Under the pieces are notes generated by a model, which searched no databases, was not told the origin of the DNA, and worked only from the letters and a program-made list of their open reading frames with translations. Positions 1 to 9,395 of a stretch of 64,000 nt of DNA are shown here, piece after piece (position 1 is the first letter of the stretch; every line of letters begins with the position of its first letter). A program made the position numbers and the translations under genes. This DNA is from Flammeovirga sp. SJP92 (GTDB taxonomy: Bacteria > Bacteroidota > Bacteroidia > Cytophagales > Flammeovirgaceae), in contig NZ_LQAQ01000111.1 of the NCBI RefSeq assembly GCF_001583495.1, positions 269,034 to 333,033 of the forward strand. Reading direction: 5' to 3'.

Positions 1-2781
1 GATAAATTCAAAGAGTATAAGGGTGCTGTTTTTTGTGTGGAACAAGATGAAAAAGATGTCATTTGGTTGGGTACTTATTTTGATGGCTTACTGAGGTTCA
101 ATCCCAAAACAAAACAGCTAACTCAATTCAATACAAGTACCCTTTCCAATTTTCCATCCAATACAGTTCGAAGTTTACTTATTGATACTAGTGAAAATAT
201 TTGGGTTGGCACCGACAAGGGATTGGTGAAAATAAGTAGTGAGGAGAAATATTTAGAGAATCCTTCTTTTAAGGTTTTCAAACATGAAAAAGAGAATGAA
301 TTATCCATAAGTCATGATTATATTATTTCCCTTTTGGAAGATAATCAAAACAGAATATGGGCAGGCACTTTGGGTGGAGGTTTGAACAGACTTGAAGATG
401 AAAAAAAAGAAGAATTTAAACGCTTAACTACTGAAAATGGTTTACCCAACAATACCATAAAAGGAATATTGGAGGATTTAAAAGGGAATTTATGGGTCTC
501 GACAAATACAGGTTTATGTAAAATAAATGTAGCAGATAGTTTATATACTACTTATGATGTAAGTGACGGCTTACAAGCGAATGAATTTCAAGAACAAGCT
601 TGTTTAAAGTTAGATAATGAAATGATGTTTTTTGGCGGTATAAATGGTTTCAATAGCTTTTATCCTGAAAAGGTTCTGTCTAATCAAAATCCTCCTAAAG
701 TACAAATTACAGCATTTTACCTATGGAATAAGGCAATCACAGCAGGTGATGAGGTGGAAGGGAGAGTTTTGTTGAAAAATAGTATAAATACACCTCAAGA
801 TATTATTTTAAATTATAATGAAAATAGTGTGTCATTTGAGTTTTCAGCATTGCATTTCTTATCTCCTGATAATAATAAATACCAATATCGTTTGTTAGGT
901 TATCAAGGTACATGGCAAAATGCAACAGCATCACGTCGCTTTGTAAGCTACACAAACCTTCCGGCAGGGAATTATATTTTTGAAGTTAGAGGTGCCAATA
1001 ATGATGGGGTTTGGTCTATAAATAGTACAAAGTTTCGTTTCATGATAAAGCCCATTTTTTGGAAAAGTAATTGGGCCTATTTCTTTTATATATTTTTGAT
1101 TTTCGTAATGATAGTTGGGTTCAGTGACATAATGAAGAAAAGACGCGAAAACAAGCATAGATTGTTAGTAACTCAGCTTGAAAAAGAAAAGGAAGAAGCC
1201 ATTTACAAGATGAAACTTCAGTTTTTTACGAATATCTCGCATGAGTTCAGAACACCGCTAACGCTCATCAACGGCCCTTTAGATTACCTTAATGAAAATG
1301 ATATGGATTTGTCTCATCAAGAACGTTTGAATCAATATACCTTGATGAAAAAGAACAGCTCATTATTATTGAAGTTAATCAATCAGGTATTGGATTTTAG
1401 AAAAATGGAAACGGATAATTACGAATTAGAATTTGAGAGGAATGATATTATTAGTTTTATTCAAGATCTTATTCAACCGTTCTATCCATTAGCCCAAAAA
1501 AGACAAATTAACTTTGAGATAGAAACCCCTCTTTCACCCATTACCATTTTATTTTCACCTGATGCAATGGAAAAGATTATTTATAATCTTCTTTCGAATG
1601 CTTTCAAATTCAACAAAGCAGGAGGTGAGGTTTTATTATTGATAAAAATTGTTGAAGATAGTTTTCACTTCATAGTTCAAGATACAGGAGATGGAATTCC
1701 TTTAGAAAATAAAAGCAAACTGTTTGATCGCTTTTTTAATTTCAAAGATAAAATTGCTGACAGCAACCATAGTTCTGGTATTGGATTATCATTGACTAAA
1801 AGTTTAGTGGAATTACATCATGGCTCAATCGAGTTGGATAATACATATACATCGGGAGCAAGATTTATTGTAAAAATTCCAATGTCAGATGTGTATTATA
1901 AAACTGATAAAATCAAAGTGAACAAACTTCCAAAAACAAACAACAAAGAAGGGGCGGAGCAAAGGTTAGATTTAAAGGAAAACAATACTACCTCTCCAAT
2001 TGAATCTAAAAATAAACCATTGGTTTTGTTGGTAGAAGACAATGAGGATATGCGATTTTTCTTAAGGGAAGGAATTATACATCACTACAAAGTTAAGGAG
2101 GCTAGTAATGGTAAAGAGGCTTTGGAATTATTAAACAAGCATACACCTCATTTGATTATAAGTGATATCATGATGCCTGTTTTGGATGGCTTGGAGTTTG
2201 CGAAAACAGTACGTTCCAATAGAGAATATGATCACATACCTTTCATTTTCTTATCCGCAAAAACTTCTGATGAAAGTCAAGTACAAGGTTTAAAAATGGG
2301 AGCAGACGATTACATCTGTAAGCCATTTAATATAAACGTACTTCTTCATAAAGTAAATAATATAATTGCTTACCGATCGTCTTTGGTTCAAGAATTTCAA
2401 ACACCAGATCTCATAATTCCTAAAGCAATTGAAATGATATCAAAAGATAAAAAATTCTTAGAAGAAGTAATTACAATTCTTGAGGATAATTTGATGGATG
2501 CGAATTTTAATGTAGACGCATTAGTGAGTAAAATGGGGATGAGTAGAACTGGACTCTATCATAAATTCAAGGATCTAACAGGACTCTCAGCAGGTGATTA
2601 TATTAGAAGATACAGGTTGACTTGTGCTCATCAATACCTTGAAAAAACAGATTGGAGTATCAAAGAAATCATGTATCAAACAGGCTTTAATACGACTTCC
2701 TATTTCGCAAAATGTTTCAAAAAACAATATGGTATTTTACCAAGTGAACTTAGAGAAAAACTGGATCATGATACGGTTTAA
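1..2781 (+). CDS. Hybrid two-component system sensor kinase/AraC regulator (HTCS), 5'-truncated
   Basis: The frame is open to base 1, so the N-terminus lies outside the window; GTG at 37 is only the first internal start-like codon. Seen in order: beta-propeller repeats with WVGT/WAGT-type motifs, a Y_Y_Y-like beta domain (about 790-1045), one membrane segment (about 1066-1125), a HisKA domain with SHEFRTPL (His codon 1240), an HATPase domain with DTGDGIP and GIGLSL, a receiver domain with phospho-acceptor Asp in SDIMMP (codon 2164), and a C-terminal AraC-type helix-turn-helix. This is the classic Bacteroidota HTCS that senses oligosaccharides in the periplasm and activates a polysaccharide-utilisation locus. 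The sulfatase just downstream suggests a sulfated glycan, but that is inference. Confidence 0.95.
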   Translation, partial: DKFKEYKGAVFCVEQDEKDVIWLGTYFDGLLRFNPKTKQLTQFNTSTLSNFPSNTVRSLLIDTSENIWVGTDKGLVKISSEEKYLENPSFKVFKHEKENELSISHDYIISLLEDNQNRIWAGTLGGGLNRLEDEKKEEFKRLTTENGLPNNTIKGILEDLKGNLWVSTNTGLCKINVADSLYTTYDVSDGLQANEFQEQACLKLDNEMMFFGGINGFNSFYPEKVLSNQNPPKVQITAFYLWNKAITAGDEVEGRVLLKNSINTPQDIILNYNENSVSFEFSALHFLSPDNNKYQYRLLGYQGTWQNATASRRFVSYTNLPAGNYIFEVRGANNDGVWSINSTKFRFMIKPIFWKSNWAYFFYIFLIFVMIVGFSDIMKKRRENKHRLLVTQLEKEKEEAIYKMKLQFFTNISHEFRTPLTLINGPLDYLNENDMDLSHQERLNQYTLMKKNSSLLLKLINQVLDFRKMETDNYELEFERNDIISFIQDLIQPFYPLAQKRQINFEIETPLSPITILFSPDAMEKIIYNLLSNAFKFNKAGGEVLLLIKIVEDSFHFIVQDTGDGIPLENKSKLFDRFFNFKDKIADSNHSSGIGLSLTKSLVELHHGSIELDNTYTSGARFIVKIPMSDVYYKTDKIKVNKLPKTNNKEGAEQRLDLKENNTTSPIESKNKPLVLLVEDNEDMRFFLREGIIHHYKVKEASNGKEALELLNKHTPHLIISDIMMPVLDGLEFAKTVRSNREYDHIPFIFLSAKTSDESQVQGLKMGADDYICKPFNINVLLHKVNNIIAYRSSLVQEFQTPDLIIPKAIEMISKDKKFLEEVITILEDNLMDANFNVDALVSKMGMSRTGLYHKFKDLTGLSAGDYIRRYRLTCAHQYLEKTDWSIKEIMYQTGFNTTSYFAKCFKKQYGILPSELREKLDHDTV

Positions 2782-2939
2782 GTATTGATTTTTAGTAGAG
2801 TAATAAATGTTCAGATAAAGAGAACAAATGTTTATAGCCCTTTATTATGAATGATTTATCTCTTCATTTTCTTTTCAAGTAAAGATATTTGACTGTTGCT
2901 TCAATACATGGAGAAGAGTACATTAAAATCTGATTTGAA

Positions 2940-4433
2940 ATGATGAAAAATGAAAAAATACTTATTGCAATACTGTTTTTAATAACAGTTTTACCACAAG
3001 TTGTAAGAGCTCAAACTCAAAAGGGAAATCGACCTAATATTATAGTAATTCTAGCGGATGATCTAGGGTATGGGGACGTAGGTTTTACAGGTTGTAAAGA
3101 CATCAAGACACCTCAATTGGACGCACTTGCTAGTAATGGAATCATTTGTACTAATGCATATGTAACGCATCCTTATTGTGGGCCTTCCCGTGCTGGTCTT
3201 CTCACTGGTCGATATCAGGCTAGGTTTGGAATGGAAATCAATCCTACTAACTCACCTTTTGATTTACATATGGGATTGCCACTTGAGGAAAAGACATTTG
3301 GAGAAAGATTGCAAAAGGTAGGATATAAGACTGCAATTATAGGAAAGTGGCATATGGGTGGTGCTCCTCCTTATCACCCTAATAATAGAGGTTTTGATCA
3401 TTTTTATGGATTTTTATCTGGCGGACATAGTTATTTCCCTTCGGGAATAAATGCAATTTCACCTTTGATCAATAAAAATGGCGATCCAAATTATTGTGCA
3501 AACGAAGGGGATTATAAACCTCTTTGGCGAAATAATGGAGCTGGAGAATTTAAGGAGTATTTGACCAAAGCATTAAGTCGTGATGCAGCTGCTTTTGTGA
3601 AGTCCACCGACAAGCCTTTTTTGTTGTATTTGGCTTATAATGCTCCTCATCAGCCACTTGAGGCACCTAAAGAAACGATAAAAAAGTACAGCCATATTGA
3701 AAACAAATATCGCAGAGTTTATGCGGCTATGATTGATGAAATGGACCAAGGAATTGGAATGGTTGTCAATGCGCTAAAGGAAACTGGGAAATTGGAAAAT
3801 ACAATTATATTTTTCTTGTCAGATAATGGTGGAGACCGTGGTATAAAACCATGGCAACCGGTACATTATACTAGCAATTATCCTTTTAAAAAAGGTAAAG
3901 GCTCTTTCTTTGAAGGCGGTGTACACGTTCCGTTTTTTGTTCATTGGCCAAATGGAATCAACGAGGCTCTTGAGTTTGAAGGATTGGTTTCATCTTTGGA
4001 TATCGCTTCAACTGCATATGCTGTGGCGGGTGTGGATACAACAGGGGCAAAGCTCGACGGAATTGACCTGCTCCCATTCATTAAAAAAGAGAAAAAAGGT
4101 TCCCCCCATGAAGCGATCTTCTGGAGAGAATATGAGGGTAAATCTTGGGCTGTTAGAACTGTAGATTCAAAATACCTATTGAATAAACCTGGTGGTCAGC
4201 CTCAACTTTTTGACATGAAAAAGGATCCTTATGAGGATAAAAATATAGTAGAAAGTCAATCCAAAAAGAAAGCTTATTTAGCTGATCTATGGAATACTTG
4301 GAATGTTGATAATCAGCCTGTAATATGGTTGCAATCTTCAGATTACCAGAAAAGGAGGTTACAACTTTATGAAGACCTGCATCAAGAAATGTTGGATAAA
4401 TCTTCTAAAAGAAAACCTGTACTAATTGAATAG
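2940..4433 (+). CDS. Secreted S1-family sulfatase
   Basis: A 497-residue arylsulfatase-type enzyme that would hydrolyse sulfate esters, probably on a polysaccharide, in the periplasm or outside the cell. A signal peptide ends at about VRAQ. The metal-binding stretch NIIVILADDLGYGD follows, then the sulfatase signature CGPSRAGLLTGR with Cys80, the residue matured to formylglycine in this family. Further family motifs are GKWHMG and LSDNGGD. Length is normal for the S1 family. The start is the first of two adjacent ATGs. It lies 158 bp after the HTCS gene on the same strand, so it may belong to that regulator's locus. The natural substrate cannot be read from the sequence. Confidence 0.93.
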   Translation: MMKNEKILIAILFLITVLPQVVRAQTQKGNRPNIIVILADDLGYGDVGFTGCKDIKTPQLDALASNGIICTNAYVTHPYCGPSRAGLLTGRYQARFGMEINPTNSPFDLHMGLPLEEKTFGERLQKVGYKTAIIGKWHMGGAPPYHPNNRGFDHFYGFLSGGHSYFPSGINAISPLINKNGDPNYCANEGDYKPLWRNNGAGEFKEYLTKALSRDAAAFVKSTDKPFLLYLAYNAPHQPLEAPKETIKKYSHIENKYRRVYAAMIDEMDQGIGMVVNALKETGKLENTIIFFLSDNGGDRGIKPWQPVHYTSNYPFKKGKGSFFEGGVHVPFFVHWPNGINEALEFEGLVSSLDIASTAYAVAGVDTTGAKLDGIDLLPFIKKEKKGSPHEAIFWREYEGKSWAVRTVDSKYLLNKPGGQPQLFDMKKDPYEDKNIVESQSKKKAYLADLWNTWNVDNQPVIWLQSSDYQKRRLQLYEDLHQEMLDKSSKRKPVLIE

Positions 4434-4811
4434 TAAGTACGAATTCAAAATTATCTAATACTAATTCTATTTATTGTTTTGCGATTATTTCCTTCAAAAA
4501 ACTCTTAACAGAACTACTATTAATACGTTTTTAGCGTTGTACTCACAAAAAATAAATTAGAATAAATCATGATTTATTTTTGATTTAGTACCTACTTTCA
4601 ATAAAGATTGTTTTCGTAAATCATAAACTGAGAACCTCATTACTATTTGGTGATGTGGTTCTTGATGATTTATTCTACTCCCTAGCAGTCATTTTTTCTT
4701 TTTTGAAGAAATAATCAGAAAAGAATTATCTACTGTTCCAATAGAATTAATATAAAAAAACTCCTTGCAATACTGCAAGGAGCCTAAAATTAAAAAATTG
4801 TGTTTCAAAGA
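4434..4811. other. Non-coding gap between convergent genes
   Basis: 378 bp between the sulfatase (+) and the SulP gene (-). Its only clear element is the minus-strand terminator at 4753-4782. An imperfect inverted repeat around 4632-4660 has no following T-run and is not called. No credible small ORF or RNA gene was seen. Confidence 0.6.
4753..4782 (-). terminator. Intrinsic terminator of the SulP gene
   Basis: Perfect inverted repeat CTCCTTGCA / TGCAAGGAG (4761-4782) with a 4-nt loop. On the minus strand it is followed by a run of seven T (4754-4760 as A on plus). It lies about 30 bp after the SulP stop codon. Confidence 0.85.
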
Positions 4812-6308
4812 TTATTTCGCTAATATCAATTCAGCTTGAATATTCTTTTGGTCTGCTTCACTTTTCATAAAGTCTTCAATAATTTCTTTTACATCACTAT
4901 GAAGTGCCTTACTTTTACTAGCATCAATAATAACTTGTGAATTTTCAGGTACTTCATCTAATGCCTTTTTAACTTGAGCCTTATTCAAGAAACTTACTTG
5001 ATTAGAAAGCTCAATATGAATTGGACCATTTTGGTCTGCTTCTAATTCTTCTTTTTTAACCTCAACAGTATCTTTCATTGCTTCCCAAACCACTTCTACA
5101 ACAGAAACGATAAGTCCCAATGCAATACCCTCTAATAAGTCTGTAAATACAACACCTAAAGTAGTTACAATGAAAGGTAAAAACTGTTGAATACCTTTAT
5201 TGTACATCTGAATAAAGTTTTGGGGTTTAGCAAGTTTGTAACCTACTGTCAAAAGTATAGCAGCTAAACATGCTAATGGAATCAAATCCAATAAAACTGG
5301 AATAGTCAATACACAGATGAATAGCAAAACGCCATGGAAAATGGCTGATAATTTACTTTGTCCACCGGATTGAACGTTAACAGAACTACGAACAATTACT
5401 TGAGTAATCGGAAGCCCGCCAATCAAACCAGAAATAATATTACCAGTACCTTGTGCAATTAGTTCACGGTTGGTAGGTGTGTGTCTTTTTTGAGGGTCCA
5501 TTTTATCAGCAGCCTCAACAGACAGAAGTGTTTCTAAACTAGCCACAATTGCCATTGTAAAAGCGATAGTATAAACATGTGGATTGTTCCATGCACTAAA
5601 GTCAGGAAATCTGAACGTTCCTAAAAACTCATCCATATTGTGAATCACAGGTAAAGCAACTAATTGTGAATCAAGAATACCTAAGGTAGGGTGCCCTTCT
5701 GTACCTACGTAAAAAAGAATGCCGAACAATACTGTTGCTAACGGTCCTGGTATAATTTTAAGGAACCTGTTTTTTTGAATAAAAGGTTTTTCCCAGCTAA
5801 TCAAAATGAGTAACGATACAGCAGTTACAATCACTGCACCTAATGTGATATTGGAAAGGCTCAACGTTAGTTCATGTTCCGGACCAACATAACCCAATGC
5901 ATTAGGCAATTGTTGGAAAAGAATATTAATACCAATACCAGTCAACATTCCTTTGATAACAGCATTGGGGAAGTAATATCCAATCACACCCGCTTTAAAA
6001 ACACCAAGGAGAATTTGAATAACACCGGCTAAAACAACGGTACAAAGAAAAGCTTCAAAAGAACCTAAATCTTGAATTGAGTGGAAAACGATAACAGCAA
6101 GTCCAGCTGCAGGACCACTTACACCAACTGCAGATCCACTAAATGAGGCTACTACAATTCCTCCAATGATACCAGCAATGACACCTGAAAGTAATGGCGC
6201 ACCTGAGGCTAATGCAATTCCGAGGCAGAGGGGTAATGCTACTAGAAATACAACTATACTAGCAGGAAAATCCTTCTTATAGTTGTTGAATAAATTTGAT
6301 TTGTTCAT
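4812..6308 (-). CDS. SulP-family inorganic anion transporter with STAS domain
   Basis: A 498-residue SLC26/SulP permease of the inner membrane. SulP proteins carry sulfate, bicarbonate or other anions, and the substrate is not decided by this sequence. About 11-12 hydrophobic segments fill residues 15-415, including the N-terminal SulP signature region (DFPASIVVFLVALPLCLGIA) and the SGPAAGLA segment. The last 70 residues form a short STAS-like domain with QVIIDASKSKALHSD. The ATG start is clear and no start lies upstream. It is monocistronic, with its own terminator. No carbonic anhydrase or sulfate-assimilation gene is adjacent, so context does not pick between bicarbonate and sulfate. Confidence 0.9.
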   Translation of the reverse strand: MNKSNLFNNYKKDFPASIVVFLVALPLCLGIALASGAPLLSGVIAGIIGGIVVASFSGSAVGVSGPAAGLAVIVFHSIQDLGSFEAFLCTVVLAGVIQILLGVFKAGVIGYYFPNAVIKGMLTGIGINILFQQLPNALGYVGPEHELTLSLSNITLGAVIVTAVSLLILISWEKPFIQKNRFLKIIPGPLATVLFGILFYVGTEGHPTLGILDSQLVALPVIHNMDEFLGTFRFPDFSAWNNPHVYTIAFTMAIVASLETLLSVEAADKMDPQKRHTPTNRELIAQGTGNIISGLIGGLPITQVIVRSSVNVQSGGQSKLSAIFHGVLLFICVLTIPVLLDLIPLACLAAILLTVGYKLAKPQNFIQMYNKGIQQFLPFIVTTLGVVFTDLLEGIALGLIVSVVEVVWEAMKDTVEVKKEELEADQNGPIHIELSNQVSFLNKAQVKKALDEVPENSQVIIDASKSKALHSDVKEIIEDFMKSEADQKNIQAELILAK

Positions 6309-6520
6309 CTTAAAAGTTATAGACAGATTATCTGTTGAATTAATATAGTATCTGATTTTAATACAATAATAGTCTGTACACTTTCTCTAGAACAATGCTA
6401 ACAATCATCGTTTCATATTTGGATAAAAATGAAATTGAATTATGAAACTAATCAAAAACATTAATAACAAAGCGTATAATGAAAAATGTTTATACTAAAA
6501 CAATTGTTATTTTTTTTAAA

Positions 6521-8260
6521 TTATATTCTTGCCTGATATTTATATAGTTGATAGTACCTTCCTTGCTTATCTAGTAGCTCATTGTGTGTACCTGTTTCAA
6601 TAATTTCACCTTTGTCCATTACTAGTATCTGATCAGCCTGTTGTATGGTGCTTAAGCGATGTGCAATGACAATAGTAGTTCTTCCTTGCATTAATTTTGC
6701 CAATGATTCTTGAATTAAAGCTTCACTTTCAGTGTCCAAATTTGAGGTTGCTTCATCTAAAATGATGATTTGAGGGTCGGCAATTATAGCTCTAGCAATT
6801 GCAATTCTTTGTCGTTGGCCACCTGATAATTTCACTCCTCTTTCTCCTATTATTGTTAGAAGTCCATCATCAAATCTGTCCGTAAATTCATCAACATACG
6901 CACTTTTTATTGCATTTTGTAATTCATCTTCTGAAGCTTCTGGGTTTGAAAATAGGATGTTTTCTCTTATACTTCCTTCAAAAAGGAAATCATCTTGAAG
7001 TACAACTCCAAGATGCTGTCTGAAAGAGGGAAGATAGACGGTTCTGAGATCTTGTTTATCAAGAAAAATAGTTCCTTTGGTTGGATTCAAAAAGGAAGCA
7101 GCCAAACTTGCTATAGTTGTTTTTCCTGATCCCGATGAACCAACAAGTGCCGTAATACTTCCTGCTTTGGCGTTGAAACTTATATTATGTAAAACCTCCT
7201 TGTTTTCTTCGTATTCAAAAGAAACATTTTCAAACTTGATATCCCCATTGATTTCTTGAGGAACAACTTCCACTCTTAAAGGATCATCTTGTTCGCCAGC
7301 TTGATTCATAATTTCTTCTGTTCGATCTAACCCTGCAAAAGCTTCTGTAAGTTGACTGCCTATGTTACTCATTTGTACAATTGGAGCAACCATAAAACCA
7401 AGATACAATGTGAAAGAAAGGAAATCACCCACAGTCAATTCTCCTTGCATGATCTTATAGCCACCAATACCCATAATTCCAGTGGAGGCCAATCCCAAAA
7501 GAAAAGCACTAGAACTGGTCATAATAGCTGTGGCTGTCATACTCTTTTTTATGTTATTGAATAAACGGATGACACCGTCCTCAAAAATTCGATTTTCCTC
7601 ACTCTCAGCATTAAACCCTTTGATTACCCTAACGCCATTCAAAGATTCAGTAAGTCGACCTGTAACCTCTGCTTTAATCTGTCCTCTTTTCCTGAAAATA
7701 GGTCGGATAGATTTGAAAGCCTTCATAGATACTACTCCAAAAATAGAAACCGGAATAAGTACAAACAAAGTCATTGATAGACTAATTTTTACCAATAAAA
7801 TAGTTGAAATAACAGCTGTAATAGTCCCACCAATTAACTGTACCAATCCTGTACCTACTAAATTTCTAACGCCTTCCACATCACTCATTATTCTGGAGAC
7901 CAGTACACCTGACTTAGTGTTGTCAAAGAAGGAGATAGGTAAAGATATAATGTGTTTTTGAACCTTGGCTCTCAATTCCGAAATAAGGCGCTGTGCTTCA
8001 ATACTTAGTACCTTTGTGAGCATAAAACTACTGAAGGCTTGGATGAAGATGGAAGAAATAACAACAGAGACTAATAGTTTCAATTTTTCGTAATCTTCAT
8101 TGACAATCACATCATCCATCAAGTACTTACTTGCACCAGGTAATACAAGTCCACTTAAACGATTGACAATAATTAGTAATAAGCCAATAAGAAGATATTT
8201 TCTTCTAGGCCATATGATTTCTTTGAAAACTTTCTGAAGTGAAATTCTTTGTTTTGCCAT
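6521..8260 (-). CDS. ABC exporter half-transporter (MsbA-like; fused membrane and ATPase domains)
   Basis: From ATG 8260 the protein has about 579 residues, the normal size of a homodimeric type I exporter half (MsbA/LmrA-like). Six hydrophobic segments precede the nucleotide-binding domain. That domain has Walker A GSSGSGKTT, Q-loop VVLQDD, signature LSGGQRQR, Walker B IIILDEAT and H-loop IAHRLST. The frame is open to an ATG at 8329, but that codon sits inside a terminator hairpin (8311-8343) and the extra 23 residues look unlike the family, so 8260 is preferred. The substrate, lipid or drug, cannot be told. No strong Shine-Dalgarno is seen, as is usual in this phylum. Confidence 0.92.
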   Translation of the reverse strand: MAKQRISLQKVFKEIIWPRRKYLLIGLLLIIVNRLSGLVLPGASKYLMDDVIVNEDYEKLKLLVSVVISSIFIQAFSSFMLTKVLSIEAQRLISELRAKVQKHIISLPISFFDNTKSGVLVSRIMSDVEGVRNLVGTGLVQLIGGTITAVISTILLVKISLSMTLFVLIPVSIFGVVSMKAFKSIRPIFRKRGQIKAEVTGRLTESLNGVRVIKGFNAESEENRIFEDGVIRLFNNIKKSMTATAIMTSSSAFLLGLASTGIMGIGGYKIMQGELTVGDFLSFTLYLGFMVAPIVQMSNIGSQLTEAFAGLDRTEEIMNQAGEQDDPLRVEVVPQEINGDIKFENVSFEYEENKEVLHNISFNAKAGSITALVGSSGSGKTTIASLAASFLNPTKGTIFLDKQDLRTVYLPSFRQHLGVVLQDDFLFEGSIRENILFSNPEASEDELQNAIKSAYVDEFTDRFDDGLLTIIGERGVKLSGGQRQRIAIARAIIADPQIIILDEATSNLDTESEALIQESLAKLMQGRTTIVIAHRLSTIQQADQILVMDKGEIIETGTHNELLDKQGRYYQLYKYQARI

Positions 8261-8310
8261 ATTAAGTAACGTAAGATATTCTTTACATAATACTACATCA
8301 AAAATTGGAC

Positions 8311-8343
8311 AAAAAAAAGATCTATACATTTTATATGTATAGA
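8311..8343 (-). terminator. Hairpin plus T-run upstream of the ABC exporter
   Basis: Perfect 9-bp arms TCTATACAT / ATGTATAGA (8321-8329, 8335-8343) with a 5-nt loop. On the minus strand a run of T follows (8311-8318). It could end transcription of the DinB-like gene 190 bp upstream, or act as an attenuator in the leader of the ABC gene. Confidence 0.75.
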
Positions 8344-8534
8344 CCTGATAGTGATTAAATTACAGTTAGTACTTGGGTGTAAATGTCATTAATGGGTTAA
8401 TAAATTCTGCTTATTCTAAAAGTACCAAAAAAAAATTTCTAACCCTGTGTAACGAAAGTAGAATCTTTAAAAGGTTCAGTGTTTTCTTATTATCCTACTA
8501 TTCAATGATTTTCTATCAGAAATTACATAATTTA

Positions 8535-9113
8535 TTAAGAATTTAATTGTTCTAACTCTTCTTTATAAATCAATATTTTCTTCACTTGTAGCATATGTCT
8601 TTCTTCATGATTAATGATGAAATGTATCGTGTCACCCAACTGTAGTGTAATAAATTTTGAAATTGTTATGGGACACCTTTTTTTCTCTAAATCTTTTTCC
8701 TGAGCCTTATTGACCACTTCAATAAGCTCATTAAGCTGTTTGATTCTTGTTGAAATGATATCTTTTTCTAAGGGTAAACCTAATGGGTTTTTGTCCTTAG
8801 GAGAGGGCATTTTATTTTTTACTTTCTGAGCTGTAGGTTTCATACTATTAGCAAAGTAATTACCTAGCCACCCACTTCTGTAAACATCTCTTTTTTTAGG
8901 TTGTGCTTTTGTTAGTAGCCTAAGGAAGTGAGGAATATAAAATTCACCATAGAGATTTAAATGATAAAGGCATTCAAGAATATTCCAAGCCTTTTCATTT
9001 TTACGAAACTGCAATGTGTCTATAGGAAGCTTTTCCAGGTCTTGAGTTTGAGTTAATTCTTCTTGAAGATTCTGAAGAAGGGAGCGAAGGAATTGTTTTT
9101 GATCAATTTTCAT
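8535..9113 (-). CDS. DinB-like metal-binding protein
   Basis: A 192-residue protein with the four-helix DinB/YfiT look. Likely metal ligands are His51 (in ECLYHLNLYGEFY), His169 and His173 (in INHEERHMLQ), the usual three-His arrangement of the DinB superfamily. Superfamily members include thiol-dependent transferases and stress proteins, and many have no known reaction; no specific activity can be assigned. No signal peptide is seen, so it is probably cytoplasmic. It is on the same strand as the ABC exporter, but the terminator at 8311-8343 separates them. A 34-bp palindrome lies 41-74 bp upstream of its ATG. Confidence 0.8.
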   Translation of the reverse strand: MKIDQKQFLRSLLQNLQEELTQTQDLEKLPIDTLQFRKNEKAWNILECLYHLNLYGEFYIPHFLRLLTKAQPKKRDVYRSGWLGNYFANSMKPTAQKVKNKMPSPKDKNPLGLPLEKDIISTRIKQLNELIEVVNKAQEKDLEKKRCPITISKFITLQLGDTIHFIINHEERHMLQVKKILIYKEELEQLNS

Positions 9114-9153
9114 GTTTAAGTATTTAATTTAAACAAATATGCCACCCTTTAAT

Positions 9154-9187
9154 TTTCAAAATCTTGATTTCAATCAAGATTTTGAAA
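9154..9187. repeat. Perfect 34-bp palindrome upstream of the DinB-like gene
   Basis: Two 16-bp arms (9154-9169 and 9172-9187) are exact inverted repeats around the dinucleotide TC. There is no adjoining T-run, so it does not look like a terminator. It sits where an operator for the minus-strand gene starting at 9113 would be. Confidence 0.7.
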
Positions 9188-9241
9188 TCACTTAAATATG
9201 GTTGTAAATAATGATGATTTTGTATTGGGAAATTTTAGACA

Positions 9242-9305
9242 TAAAAAACTACCTCTTTCATATAATAGAAAATCAAATTCCATTTAACATATGAAAGAGG
9301 TAGTT
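9242..9305 (-). terminator. Long-stem terminator of the HNH-AP2 unit
   Basis: A perfect 17-bp inverted repeat (9247-9263 and 9289-9305) with a 25-nt loop. On the minus strand it runs into TTTTTT. It lies about 90 bp downstream of the HNH-AP2 stop codon. Confidence 0.8.
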
Positions 9306-9395
9306 GTTTTAGTTAATATCTTCGATAAAGCAAATTAAAAAAATGCAGTAATCACTTAATATTAGCGATAAAGTTGTAAAAAAAGTTGGTGAATT

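Noticed and set aside
4632..4660. Imperfect hairpin downstream of the sulfatase
   Set aside because: A mismatched stem 200 bp from the stop codon with no T-run.
7482..7961. Plus-strand ORF opposite the ABC exporter
   Set aside because: It is antisense to a well-supported gene and has no recognisable domain.
8261..8329. Extended N-terminus of the ABC exporter from ATG 8329
   Set aside because: The start codon lies inside a terminator hairpin, and the added residues do not resemble the family. ATG 8260 gives the usual length.
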